A stretch of 64,000 nucleotides of DNA from Drosophila persimilis (taxonomy: Eukaryota; Arthropoda; Insecta; Diptera; Drosophilidae), in contig NW_020825288.1 in assembly GCF_003286085.1 (NCBI RefSeq), positions 1,984,001 to 2,048,000 of the forward strand, in the 5' to 3' direction. Shown one piece after another: positions 1 to 12,300 of this stretch. The first letter of the stretch is position 1; each line of letters opens with the position of its first letter. The notes under the pieces are model-generated. The model did not search any database. It saw only the letters and a program-made list of their open reading frames with translations, and was not told the DNA's origin. Position numbers and translations under genes: made by a program.

Positions 1-3000
1 GCTCTGCGAAGTTCTGACAGTTTGCTGTCAGAGGCAGCGAAGGCTGGAAATGACAAACGGAAGCGAGGCAGGCAGCAGCTCTTCCTCTTCCTGGAAACAG
101 GAACAGGGACAGGAGCAGGAAGACGCCATCGCTGGCATTGTCAAGATGCTGCCAACTGTAAAGGATGAGACGGCAGAGTGTATGGAGCAGATGGAATCGG
201 GAGGGAAAGCGCTCCTTGGCTTCCACTGTTTGCTCTATCGTTTCCCTCCGGGTATCTCAACTGTTTCCTCATCTGTTCTAATCAATTAGCAGACTCTGGT
301 CAGATGTTTGGGGGGGGAGCGCGGGAGCCGGTAATGGCGGACAACTCTTTAGAGAACAATGGCAGATTGTTGCCGGGGTGTAACGACAATGACAACATCG
401 CTGCTTCCCCCCGGATCTTTCTCTAAATAATTTAATACCAGTAAGACAATAATGCTTATTAAGCAATTTTCATTAATCGCTGCGCCACTCGACGTTCTAC
501 TCGACAATCTCGAGTGGTCCCATGGCACGAGGGAGAAACCGATGAAGGCCGCAACGAATCTTGAATGCCCTTCAAGCGAACGACTGTTCAAGCCAGGACT
601 TGAAGCTATCATTGGGGATGATGGGAATGTTGGGGTTGATGTTGAAACATGACAGCCATTGAAGCCACAACGAACCTCGAATGCCCTCGTCCTTATGGCA
701 TTGAAAGCTTGCATTGGCTGGGGGTTGCAGGGCATATTAGAGTTGAAGTGGCTTGCTGGCTGCCGAACTATCGAGGCAATCGATCTATGCGTCCTTACGA
801 ACGAGATTCTGGAAGCCAAGTCCGCCACCTCCTTCCTCCTTCCCCCTCCCCCCTTCCCATTGTGCCCTTTATTCCATTGAGCAGCTTTTCCCCAGCTGCA
901 AGTTAAGTGGAAACGGAGGGGAGCGACGGCTTCTGCGAGTATTTGTGTTTGCTTTGGTTTGGGTGTTGACTTTGACATTTGTTTTGTATGGCTTATCCTT
1001 CAGAGTCCCATAGTCCCAGTCCCACATCCTCCTCCTCATCCTCATCCCCCGCATATATCCCATCCCCACCACAATGGGGCATCAATCGGCGCGTATTTTT
1101 TGCCGTCTATTTAGCCAAGTTTCGTTTTTCATTGTGTGGACTTTGTGGATGTAGCTACAATGGCTTTTAAATGGCCGCTCGTGTTTCGCCAGTCGCAATC
1201 GCAGACGCAAGCCGGTCCCCCGGATCCCCGGACCCTTGCTTGTAGCACTCCTATTTCATGGCTGCCTACTTTACGGGCAATAAAATCGCAACGCCTAAGG
1301 CGTCTCTCCATCTCCCCATCTCTCTATAGCTCTGCCTCTCTGTCTGTCCCTTCCTCTGCCTTCGAAATCGTTTACAGCCGGCAGCCTGGCACATTTATCT
1401 ATGGAACTCGAAATTGAAAAGCTTCTCCGGCTCTCTCCGGGTATGTGTATCTGTTGGATTTGCACTGGAGAAAGCAAAAATTAAATATGTAAAAGTATAG
1501 GCAATGCATAGGGACTGGGACTGGGGCTTTATTCATGTGATTTATTTGCAGACAGCGTGACAAAATCGGACGTGGATTCCATTAAGAGTTCAAGTGTGTC
1601 ACCGACTGCATTGACGGGCATGTGGATGCTGCCACTGCCACTGCCACTGCCACTGATGATGTATCCATCAAAATAAATCGCCTTTTATCAGTGCACAATT
1701 TATGCATTAAAACGAGCCGGCGGGCAGATATTTCCGACACTCGAATGTTGTTTTACCGAACGCCCTGCCCCGTTTTCCCTCCGCGACCTCTGATGGCCAG
1801 TGTTTTTATTCCAGTCAAGCACCTTGTCAACACAAATGATTTCACAAAATAAAGACCAAAAAAGAAATATTACAATTAAATTAAAATTGCTTTTCACAAA
1901 GTCCCTCAAAAAAAAACTGAAGAATCATCGGCAGAGCGCTGGGTGTTTGTCCAGCGGAGTGACGCAAGCAATTGAATAAAATTGAAGAGTGTCTCTCTCT
2001 TTTTTGCATCCATCATTCATCATCGGATATGTATAGCCCCCTCGGCTAACTCAATAAATACAGACAATCAAAGTTTTAAATTGGAAACATTTAAATTGGT
2101 GCCCTTCCAGCTCATAAAATCTGTCGAAAATACAGCCAAACAAATTCGCAGAGCAACGTGAAACAAGGCACTATGGTCGACAACTTTCCCAATTTTAAAT
2201 GAATTAACTCCGAAAACTACTGCTCTAAATATTTTGGAGTATCAAAACATGTGAATTCTAAGAATTTCCAAGATAAATCGGAAGTAGAAGAAGTAGGTTT
2301 TTATTCTTGCATTTAATTTCCGATAAAAATCGATATTTTGGCAATTGATTTGAGCCGAAGGAAACATATATTGTTGCATCTACGAATACTGCAGGAATTT
2401 GTACAATTCCTATCGAATTTGCAATCAATTAAAATGAGGCTTTCTCGGCAGGCTTTAGTACTGAAATATCCATTGTTTTCTTACTGAAAATTCTTCGAAA
2501 TTGAGGCTTCAATTTGCCCGTCTTTAAAATCTTCTGCCAGACATATGGAATTTCATTTGCCCAGGGAGAAACTGAGAGGGAATAAGATTTACAGGGAATG
2601 GAATTAAGCGAAGGCAATTTGCACAGGGAAAAAGACTCTTCCAAACAGCAACAGAAACGAAAGCAATTCGCTGCAGCTCAGGTGTGTGGCAACAGCATCC
2701 CGACGGGGCGGGACACAGTGTGGCTGTGGGGGGGCGTGGCAATTTGCCAAAAGCAAATAAGAAGCGACATGCTCGCATTTCGCTCGGAGAAAGGAGAGAG
2801 CTCTTTGCGCGTGTCAAATGAAAAGTTCTGCTTATTAAATAAAAATAAATGCAAGTTAATTAATTAAAACTTTAGGCGAGATAGAGCATGCACGAAAGTT
2901 CTTTGTTCCTGCCCCATGTGGCTGGAAAGTGTGCTGAGCTTAATTAGCCGGGGCCACAATGGTTCCTGCAACAGGGGCGGGGGAAGGGTTAGGTCTGTCG

Positions 3001-5300
3001 GTGCAGCCACTGGACCGGGGGCTGGGGGCGGGGGGCTGGGGGCTGCTTGCAGCTGGTTCATTGATGTTTCGCCCACACACAGTCGTGTCGTGTCGTACAC
3101 AAGTCCGGGTGCGCGTAATTTGGCAACAATTTGGCTACAGAAACCCAGAAGAGCGGCCGGCGAGGCCGTCCAATGCCAAGAAGAGGCACAACGACACCTA
3201 GAACAGCGAAGACTATATGTAAATTGTAGAAATTGAATTTAAGAAATGATTTTCATGACATTAACATTGGCATTGGGCCGGGGCTGAAGCGGCCGTTGAT
3301 GCTTCGGGCACTAACTGCACGATGGAAGCGAAACACTCGGAGATACATAGATACGTAGATACATAGATACACGGATGCAGATTCAGAGATAGCCGTGCGA
3401 CAGCTGCGCATCCGAGGGGTTCCATGGATGCTGCTTCCGCTCTGCTCCCGAGCGACTGTCATCGCTTGTCGCTCATCCGCTAACCTTCTGCGATTCCGCC
3501 TCCCATGACCCGCTGTCGCATTCTCTATGGGCATGGTTTCAGCCCTGCCCCGCCTATGTCCCCGTCCCCCTGCTCGAGTACTTGAGCACCCATTAATAAA
3601 CTTGGATTCCCATCTATTTATACATGAAATTGAAAGAAATTCATTTTGCCACAAAATTAATTATACACCCACACGACTTCGGGCCGAAGATTCAGAGTGT
3701 TGCTTCTGGCACGGTGCAAATTTATAAATTTTAAAATTAAACTTAAAACGAAAGAAATAAGGATGGCCACACACGCCCCCCTTTGATGAGCGGGAACATT
3801 CAAGAAAAAACACAAAAAAAAAAACGTCGCCGTATTTTATTTATAAGATAAATATTATGCAAAAAAATGGCCCAACTCTCGCTAATATTTATGCATGCTT
3901 AAATAATTTTTTGTCTTCATATTCATAATATTTTTCTCTCTCTCTGATTTCTTTGCAGGGGCTCAACTTGGACAGGCGCCAGGGCGTGGCAGCCTCGTCA
4001 ACCCTTTGCCATATGCTTTCGCTCAAACGTGCGGGCACTTTCCCCACACCCCCCTTTTAATTAACAATCTATTCGCTTACTCGTGCAATGTGAGAAACTT
4101 AAGATCCCGAGACCGAAAGGCAAAAATTTGTCGTTGTATAAATGTATAAAAAAAAGTTGGAGCCCCCCGCCGACGCGAGTAAAATTTAGAGCTCGTGGCC
4201 GCCAAAACTCGAGTGACTAATTTGTTGTACGACAACAGCAGCAACAACAATTATGAATATTAACAAAAAATACAAAAACCACTAAAAACAACAACATCAA
4301 AAAGTCAGCCAAAATGCGAGCGCTGAAAGCGTGTGCGAACATGAAAATAAAACATCATCATCAGGAAATAAATATTCGGAAAAAAATATACATCGAAATG
4401 AATAAATATATAGACTATAGACTAGCATATAAGCATAGCCATTTCTCTATACTCTCTATATATAAATTGTATATATAGATTTCTGCATATATCCAAGACA
4501 TCCCACCACCGTCCGCGGGGTCCGAGAGACTACAAAAAAGTGGCATTAGGACATTTTCCCCCTACTTAGTCGTCGGCATGAGGCTCGGGGCAGGGGCAGG
4601 GGCAGGGCTGAAAGAGAAATATATATATATGTATACATGTGGATATAGAAATATAGCTATAGCAGATATGGCGGCTGTATGCTAAAAGGCATTTGAAGCG
4701 AGTGACATTCTTGCGACCAGCTGTTGTCATATTAATCATTAGGTTCCTACAGGGTGTGCCATTTCGGGTGGGGTGGGAGCTCGGATAAGTGTTCGACTAG
4801 ACCGGAGGCTCGATGGGTGCCGGGAGTAGCCTTGTGCAGACAAAGTTTCAGCTTCAGCCCTCGAGTTTGTACATTAAAAATTGATTGGAATTCCGTCTAC
4901 GGTCTTGTCTTAGGCCTTGGGCACTCTACTGCTTTTTGTATTCCCAAGAAAAGTACCACAAAAACACCCTGTTCTTAGACAAACGCAGGGTGGGCTGCCC
5001 TCATAATTTTTGGAAAATTAAAAGGTAGTATTTTCTGCAGTTTTTCAATCAAATCAATGCCAGCAGAGGAGAACCTCAGTCAGAGACCCTGCCAGTTCCG
5101 CATTAAATCGCCACAGAACACGCACAACATCCACATCCACATCAAAATCATAATCGAAAATCAAGAATCAAGAACCATGAACTCAACTTCTGCGTCAGTA
5201 AATAAACAAATATTGACTCGAATCGATACGACTGCCAGAAGCATCGGATACTTAGTATGCAAAAGTGATTAGAATCGGGGCTGCGTCTACCAGAAGTATA
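1..5300. other. Non-coding upstream region, no gene seen
   Basis: No open frame here looks like protein or can be joined by splice sites to one. The sequence is a mix of AT-rich DNA (about 2.0-2.5 kb and 3.7-4.7 kb) and GC-rich short repeats. One strong splice acceptor (a long CT tract ending in TTTGCAG at 3951-3958) suggests a possible non-coding leader exon beginning at 3959. No partner donor can be fixed from sequence alone. The region probably contains promoter and enhancer DNA for Octbeta2R, which lies just downstream on the same strand; that is inference. Confidence 0.6.
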
Positions 5301-6321
5301 CGTAAATCGAACTAATGTTTTTTGTTTTTTTTTGTGGCACAGTTCCAGAAAACACAACATCGAATAACAATATTTGAATTAGTGGAAGCAGAGTAAAGGA
5401 AGCACTTGGCTGAGGCAAAATAAAAATAATTTTGAAGCCAAAGAAATGTTAAAAATAAAACCAAAAGAAATCAGCGAATTTTCGGTGGCACCAACAGCAG
5501 CAGAAGCAGCAGCAGAGGCGGCAAGAACAAGAACCGAGGAGGGCGGCCCCCGCAGCAGCCGCCGCAGCAAAAAATGAACAAAATTAAAAAGCAGCCGCTT
5601 GGAGCTAGAAAAAAACCCAATCAACGAGCAGCAGCAGCGGCAGGAACTACAAATACAAAAACAGAAGCCGCACAGTAAATAGCCAGGCCCAATCCAATCC
5701 AATCCAATCCAGCCAGCCTCCATCAGCAGCAGCAGCAGCGGCCAAAAGCAGCAGCAGCAGCAGCCGCGACAACGAGGCCATCAAGTGAGTGGGTGGCTTT
5801 GGCTGGCAAGGACAGCCACGTTGGACGTTGACGTCGGCGGCGAGACACCGACGACACCGACGACTGCGACTGCGACGACGTTGTCGTGGCCAACACTGTC
5901 CGGGTCCGGGTCTGGGTCCGGGCCACTTTCGCGAATCAATTTCCGTTGCGGTGGCCGTTTCAGTTTTGGTTTCAACGTCGCCGGCGCTACGCGTGTCGTG
6001 AATTTCAAATGGCGGTCGCTCTCCCGCTCCCTGTCCCCGTTTTCGTTGTCGCTGTCGGTGATTCTGCAGGTGTTCGCGTAGGTGTTGCCTGCCCAGCGAA
6101 TTAACGCGAGACGCGAAACGCGCAAGAGTCCGACCCCTGAGCCGCAGGCCAAGTCCCGAGTGCTAAAAAGTTAAGCAAACCCCGAAAAAGAAAACAAAGT
6201 GTCTGAGAAACCAAGTTACAAGTTGTGGCCACTTAACCAACCAAAGAAACGAAACGAAAAGAAAACCAATAAGCCCCAAGAAAAGTCAGACTCTGCAAAC
6301 TCCCAACCCAAATCCCGACTC
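5301..6321 (+). promoter_or_regulatory. Probable 5' leader of Octbeta2R with a candidate small intron
   Basis: The kilobase before the receptor start codon is rich in CAG/CAA runs (5490-5530 and 5720-5765), which is common in fly 5' UTRs of neural genes. A consensus donor (AA then GTGAGT at 5785) and an acceptor (TTCTGCAG ending at 6069) would remove a 285-nt intron and leave a leader from 6070 to the ATG at 6322. Several short open frames in this region overlap on both strands and do not resemble proteins. The transcription start is not evident. The intron is a prediction only. Confidence 0.4.
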
Positions 6322-9300
6322 ATGTTGTTGTGCCCCGATCTTGGCCAGCTGCCGACGGCGGCAGCGGCCTCCGTCAACATGCCGCGGCAAAGGCATCGCA
6401 CCAGTGCCACAAGGATACGCAAGAGACGCTGCTGCTGTGGCGGCCAGCCAGCGCCGGAGGAGCAACAGCCGCAGCCCCAGACACAGCCACAGTCACAGCC
6501 GCAGCCGCAGCGAGGCACAGCGACTCCCCAGGGCAACAGCCCAGTCTGGAGCAGTCTGGCCAGGGTGACGGCTACGGTGCTGACCACCGCGGCCCTGCTG
6601 CACACCACGAGCGCCCTGTCCGGGCCGGCCGCCGACGCCGAGCCCGTTGCACTGCCACTGCAGGGCACCTCCACGCCCACAGTCCCGCCTGCACAGCACG
6701 TGCTGAATGCCACACATCTGGCGGCCACGCTCTTCAACGAAACCAGTGGCCTGCTGGACGCCGGCTCCTCCCTGGCCACCTTGGCCGAGGACGAGGACTG
6801 GCTCGACAGTGTCTTCTGGCTGTTCAAGGCATTCGTCATGCTGCTGATCATCATAGCGGCCATTTGCGGCAATCTGCTTGTTATTATTTCTGTGATGCGT
6901 GTTAGAAAATTAAGGTGAGTATACGTAATGTTTCCTAGTCCCACCTAGTCCCTACCACAGCACCACCCTCCTCCTGCTCCCCATCAACCCCTTGCAGCCT
7001 CAGCAAGCCAGCAACATGGCCCACGCGTTCTAATTATCTGTGAAAAAGCAATTAGAGCTGCTCCCTCTCCGTGTAATTCATTCGTAATTTGCATAAAACA
7101 GCTCCAGCTCCCTCCAGCTCCCTCTAGCTCCCTCTAGCTCCCTCCAGCCCGGACTCCCTGGTCGCCGGGTCCCAGTCTTGATTGCCAATTTGCAGAGCTG
7201 CCTCCATGTACCGCTCCGCTCCGCACCCCACTGAACTCTTCTCTTCTGTTCGTAACACTTTAAAAAATTACAGAGCGTTTCGCTTTCTTTGCGCGATTTT
7301 CGTCGACTTTGCATAAAATTCATGCACGTCCGCATGCCTCTCCAGAGCTGAGGCTGAAGCTGAGGCTGGGGCATGCCCCATGTCCGCTGGCTGCCTCTCG
7401 TTTTGTGCTCATTGCTTCGTCCGTGTTTTATGCAGATTCCTTGTCCCTTATTTATTTAGCTCATAATTGAGCGTCACAGTTTTCTTCTATCCCGCGTTCC
7501 GGCATGGCGCTGGCCCCATTTCTCCATTCAAGTGCCCCTCTTTCCGCCAATCTCCTTTCTGCAACAACAAAAGGTCCGAAATGCATTATTTTAATGACAA
7601 ATTAGCTTTTATGACTTTTTTAATCAGCCAATTTGCATATTAGGGGTTCTTAATTGGAAGCTTTGTTCATGATTTATTTCCGACAGAATATTTTCAATTA
7701 AATCAAGGTATGGATTTCACAAGTACTCAAATTTATCAACAAAACAATTCGGGTATAGGTTACAAGTATTCAAATTCAATCAGGTCAGATTTATTTGATA
7801 ACCTTTTTTGGAAGAGTTTTTCTCTATTCAAAATATCATTAAAATTCCTCCCAATTCCATATAAAACAAAATTTCGCATTTTCCTCTATAAATGTGTGCA
7901 TTATTGGGCTTGTTTCAGGGGCATTCTTTTAATTTAAACAGAAATTCAATAAATTTTAATTAATTACAAATTTTTATTCAATTTTCAAATCCCTTTCAAA
8001 TCTGGAAAATAATTCAAACTGAAAAATGAAGCCCAAATGAATTGCTATTATTATTTCGTATTATTAATTTAAACATTCCAAGACTAAATTTATATTAAAA
8101 ATATTTGAAATGCTTCGGTTCCTAACCATTTCCATATACTAGAGTTCTTATAAGCTTTGCAAGTTTGTCAAAAATAGGCACTATACTTTTATCTAGTTGA
8201 TGAAAACTATTTAAAGACTATTTAAAACTTCTTAATTAACTTAATTTTGTCCATTCAAATTAGAGCCTTGGCTTACTTTTCACCCGAGTATTCCGAGAAA
8301 TTAAATAAAGATTCTTCTCCCTCCATTCATAAATAGGAAACTTTTTCAAAACTTTACAACTTTTACTTTTATTTGTTTGGAATTCATTTCCCCACAGACT
8401 CAAATCGGAATGTTTTTATTGTGGCAGTTTTCCAGATTTGACGACTGGATCGTCGCTGGGCCCCAATAATAAACAGATAAACCTTCACATTCAAAACTGC
8501 TTATCTCCACATCTGTCGCAGATACACAGATACACATGCACACAGATACACATGCCAACATCTCGGTACGACCTCGTTACAGTCGCTGTCAACTGCTGGG
8601 GCGGGGGGCTGGGGGGCTGAGCGCCCATCGTTTATAGAGAAGCACATTATCATAAAAAACTTTCGAGTGATAAATGATGGGACGTCGCCTGGCCCTGGTT
8701 CGGTAATATTTTTAGTTATGCCTTAATAACCGGCAGGCGAATCAATTTAGCGCTTCATAAAGCCGCTGCCTCTCATCGCCTCCTCAACTGCCGAACTTCG
8801 AGGCAATCAAAAGTAGTCTCTGTCTAGCTATTTTTTTACTGTAGCCCCGTGGCGAAGCGAAGAGAGTTATCCTGTCGTTCTGTGGGTGTGTTTAAAAGAC
8901 AAATAAAATATTATTTTACTGCAAGTAATATAGGTTATTCTTGCGGATACTTTTGCAATTGCAGTTCCATCTAAAGTAACATGAAACGGGTACCGCCTGC
9001 AGCCCTTCTTTTCAGTAAACGTTCCAGGGATAATTTTAGCACGGCAAACGAGGAAACTTTAAATGCTCTTAACCAAAGTTTGCGAGGGGCAATGAAGCCA
9101 AAAGGCGAAACAAACAAACTTGGCGAAATGGCAGAAAAAAGAAGCTACAAAATTATAATGAAAAAAGGGCGGAGGCAAGGCATAATTAAGGTTGGAAGTC
9201 GCTTAAGTTTACTTTTTTTCCGCTGCTGCCGCTGCTGCTTTTGCTGCTAATGAGAAGCATTTTATTTTTTAAGTGACTTGCGTGTCAGTGGATCCAGGTA

Positions 9301-12300
9301 CCCGTTCCCCGTTCCCGTACCAGTCCCAGAGTCAGTCCCAGTCCACAACTAATGGTGACGATCAAGATAATGATGATGTTGCTGTGATAATGAATGGCGG
9401 AGCCCCCGAAGGAGTGTGGGGGTCCTTGGAGGCCCTGAATCCGGGCCATAATTAATTTCTGCAAAATGTTTCACAAAAATCCCAAGAGCAGCCAGCCAGC
9501 TCCATCTACGAGTAAATGGTCAGCCTTCGAGCAGCTCTGCACAAATTCCCCATTGTTCTAGGCTGCAAATATTACGCATACGCCGCGTGAGGCGGGGCAG
9601 TGGAAATGAAAATGTGGAAAAAACGCTCGCAAAAAAACACATAGAAAGGAAAGAAATGACAATTAAACACTGCGAGCATGTTGCTGCTCAAAGCGAAAAT
9701 GGAACAAAAACAAAATGCATGCAACAATGGCCAGGGGGCGGGGCGGGGAAAAACAAGGGAAAGTATCGGTGGCACGAGGGGGAACGAGCGGCAACAACAC
9801 ACCGCGCGGCAACAACTTTGGCAATTAAGGCAGCTTATGGTTTTTATGACAGCATAAATTTAAAATGTTCTATGCCAAACAATAAAATTTCTGTGTTTTT
9901 TTTGTGTTTTTGGCCCGCCCCAAGATGAGCCACAGCAAAGAGTATCTATCTATACGAGTGAGCAAGTATATATATCTAGATATATGTAGCGTTCATTTGC
10001 CATTACATTGAGATTGGGGTGGAGGTGGAGGTGGAGGCGAAGGCTCATTAACGCACTTGAAGGATGCTCGGCAACTGTTTCCGCTCTTGGCCAACGGCAG
10101 CCAACGGCAGCTGCTTAAACGTGCTGTTTCTTCTAGCTATTTTTCTGAAATTTAAATGGCAGGCAAATTATGGCCCGGGTTCAACTAGAATGCCGAGCGG
10201 AGGACGAGACTGACTAATGGCGCAGCATTCGCAAAATGGCGTCGATTTGTTGCAATTAACGGCGAAGGCGTTGAAAGTTATTTAAGCACTAGCCGAGGGC
10301 AGGTTGAACGTGAAGGATAAAGGAGCATTGCAGGCGGATTATTAAAGGAGAAGGTTAGAGAAGACTAGACAGCGAAGATAAGGAAACTGTCATTAAAGTC
10401 AAAGATGGCTCAGGGTCTAGGGCGACATTTAGGGGAATAATCAGAAGGGGTTCAAGCACTCGATTAGAGAGCCTTTAGAGCTGGCAAGCAAACTCTAATT
10501 GGCAAGAGGCACTTGCTTGCACACGAAGTAAAACCCAATTTAAATAACAAAATAGGTATAAGCTGGGCCAACCGCAGCACTCTCTATCTCTCCCAGTTCG
10601 TCCTGTCCGTCCCGTTCCGTCCCGTCTGTTGTCCTGCCATTCCGTTCCCCTGGTGGAAATCGTTCGACATCGTTTGCAATTCTTGACTGGCTTTTCAATT
10701 ATACCCCATGCTGGCACCAGAATGCATCACAAAGGCCCCTGTTGGCAGGAGCTGGCAGTCCAAGCTGTCAACTCGCACAGAAGAAAGCCGCCTTCCCATA
10801 CCATTCCCCCATTCACCCACTCGCATACACATGTACTCTTGTATTCAGATACGGCCATATCCCAATAGCCGGCCACTCTGGGGCACGGCTCTTCACGCAC
10901 TCACCCGTACAATATCTTGATTAGCCCGCCCGGGGGCACGATTGTCCCCCCGCCTTTCTATCGGTATTGTTTGATATTGTTCTCTGATTGCTAACATCTC
11001 TCTCTCTCTCTCTCTTTATTCTCTTCTCTTTGCAGAGTTATAACGAATTACTTTGTAGTTTCCTTAGCCATGGCTGATATAATGGTCGCTATTATGGCCA
11101 TGACATTTAACTTTAGTGTGCAAGTAACTGGGCGGTAAGTACAGCGGCAGAAACACACAAAAAACACACACCCTCAGCGCTGGGGCTGTGCAACAAACGG
11201 AGGCAAAACTGTTGCAAAAATTACAGCTGCCACTAAAGGCAGCGCCAAACAAAATGCCAGCCAACCAAGGGGTGGTCACTGCCACGGAGGCAGGGGGGGC
11301 GGACAGGGATGGGGGCCTGGTGTAGGGCTGCTACAGGGCGTGGCAGTTGCAGAACAAACAACCGAAACACAAAAATCCCTGAAAAATGAAAGCAACGTTT
11401 ATTTATGCTTCTCTGAATGCCTTTGTCTGTGTGAGAGTGTGTATCTATGTGGCCGTGTGGGCTGTGTGGGCTATGTGGGCTGTGTGGACTGTGTGGACTG
11501 TGTGGGCTATGTGGGGGTGTATTACTATGTGTGTGCGTGTGTGCCCGCCTGCGTGAGTGTGTGGTTGTGTGGGGAAATGCAAATGCAGAAAGTCATCTCC
11601 CACTATGGCCCCACGCTATGGCCATGTGCGTGCTTTTGTGTTCAAGAATTAAAATGTGAAAAAGAAGAACTAACAAGTGAGATGCACAGCAAAAAAAGGG
11701 AGACGCACGAGCCGACTTTGGGATATCCTTTAGCTGAAATGGAACTAAATGGGCTCTCACTGGAGGCTGCATCCAACATCCAACCGTCGTTGCCTACTGT
11801 TACACCCTTTCAACATATACACAGATACTTCTCTGTGTGTACACGGAGCACCGACAACTTTGAAATGCTATTCTAAGGGACAAAAACCGTCAGAGTGTGA
11901 CATGGTCACATCCTTCACGCCAAACGTCCGTCGCGACGGACGAGTCCCCAGTCCGGCTACGACTGTCTATGGCGATGCCAGGCGGTATGCGAGGGATATG
12001 GGACACGTATGGGACATGGAGAAGCGAACGCGATGCCAAGTGCTGGCGGCTCCGTTCAGTTAATTATGCATGGGCGCTGATTTAAAGGCCTCGCTTAAAG
12101 CCCGACTTTGGGGCCCAGGGACCAATGCAAATGTTTGCAATGTCATTGCCAGCGACAATGATGGGCGTAACGATGATGATAATGATGAGGATGAGGATGA
12201 GGACGAGGATGGCGGGGCCAGCCATCCATAATGTGTGCACTTGCTGCCAGGCCAAAAACTTCAGGCGGCAGCCACTTGGCCACGAGAGTTGCATATAAAT

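Noticed and set aside
5723-6152. Overlapping long open frames on both strands near 5.7-6.15 kb
   Set aside because: They follow CAG/CGA-rich sequence, are open in several frames at once, and encode only low-complexity or Arg/Val-rich peptides. The region is better read as leader DNA of Octbeta2R.
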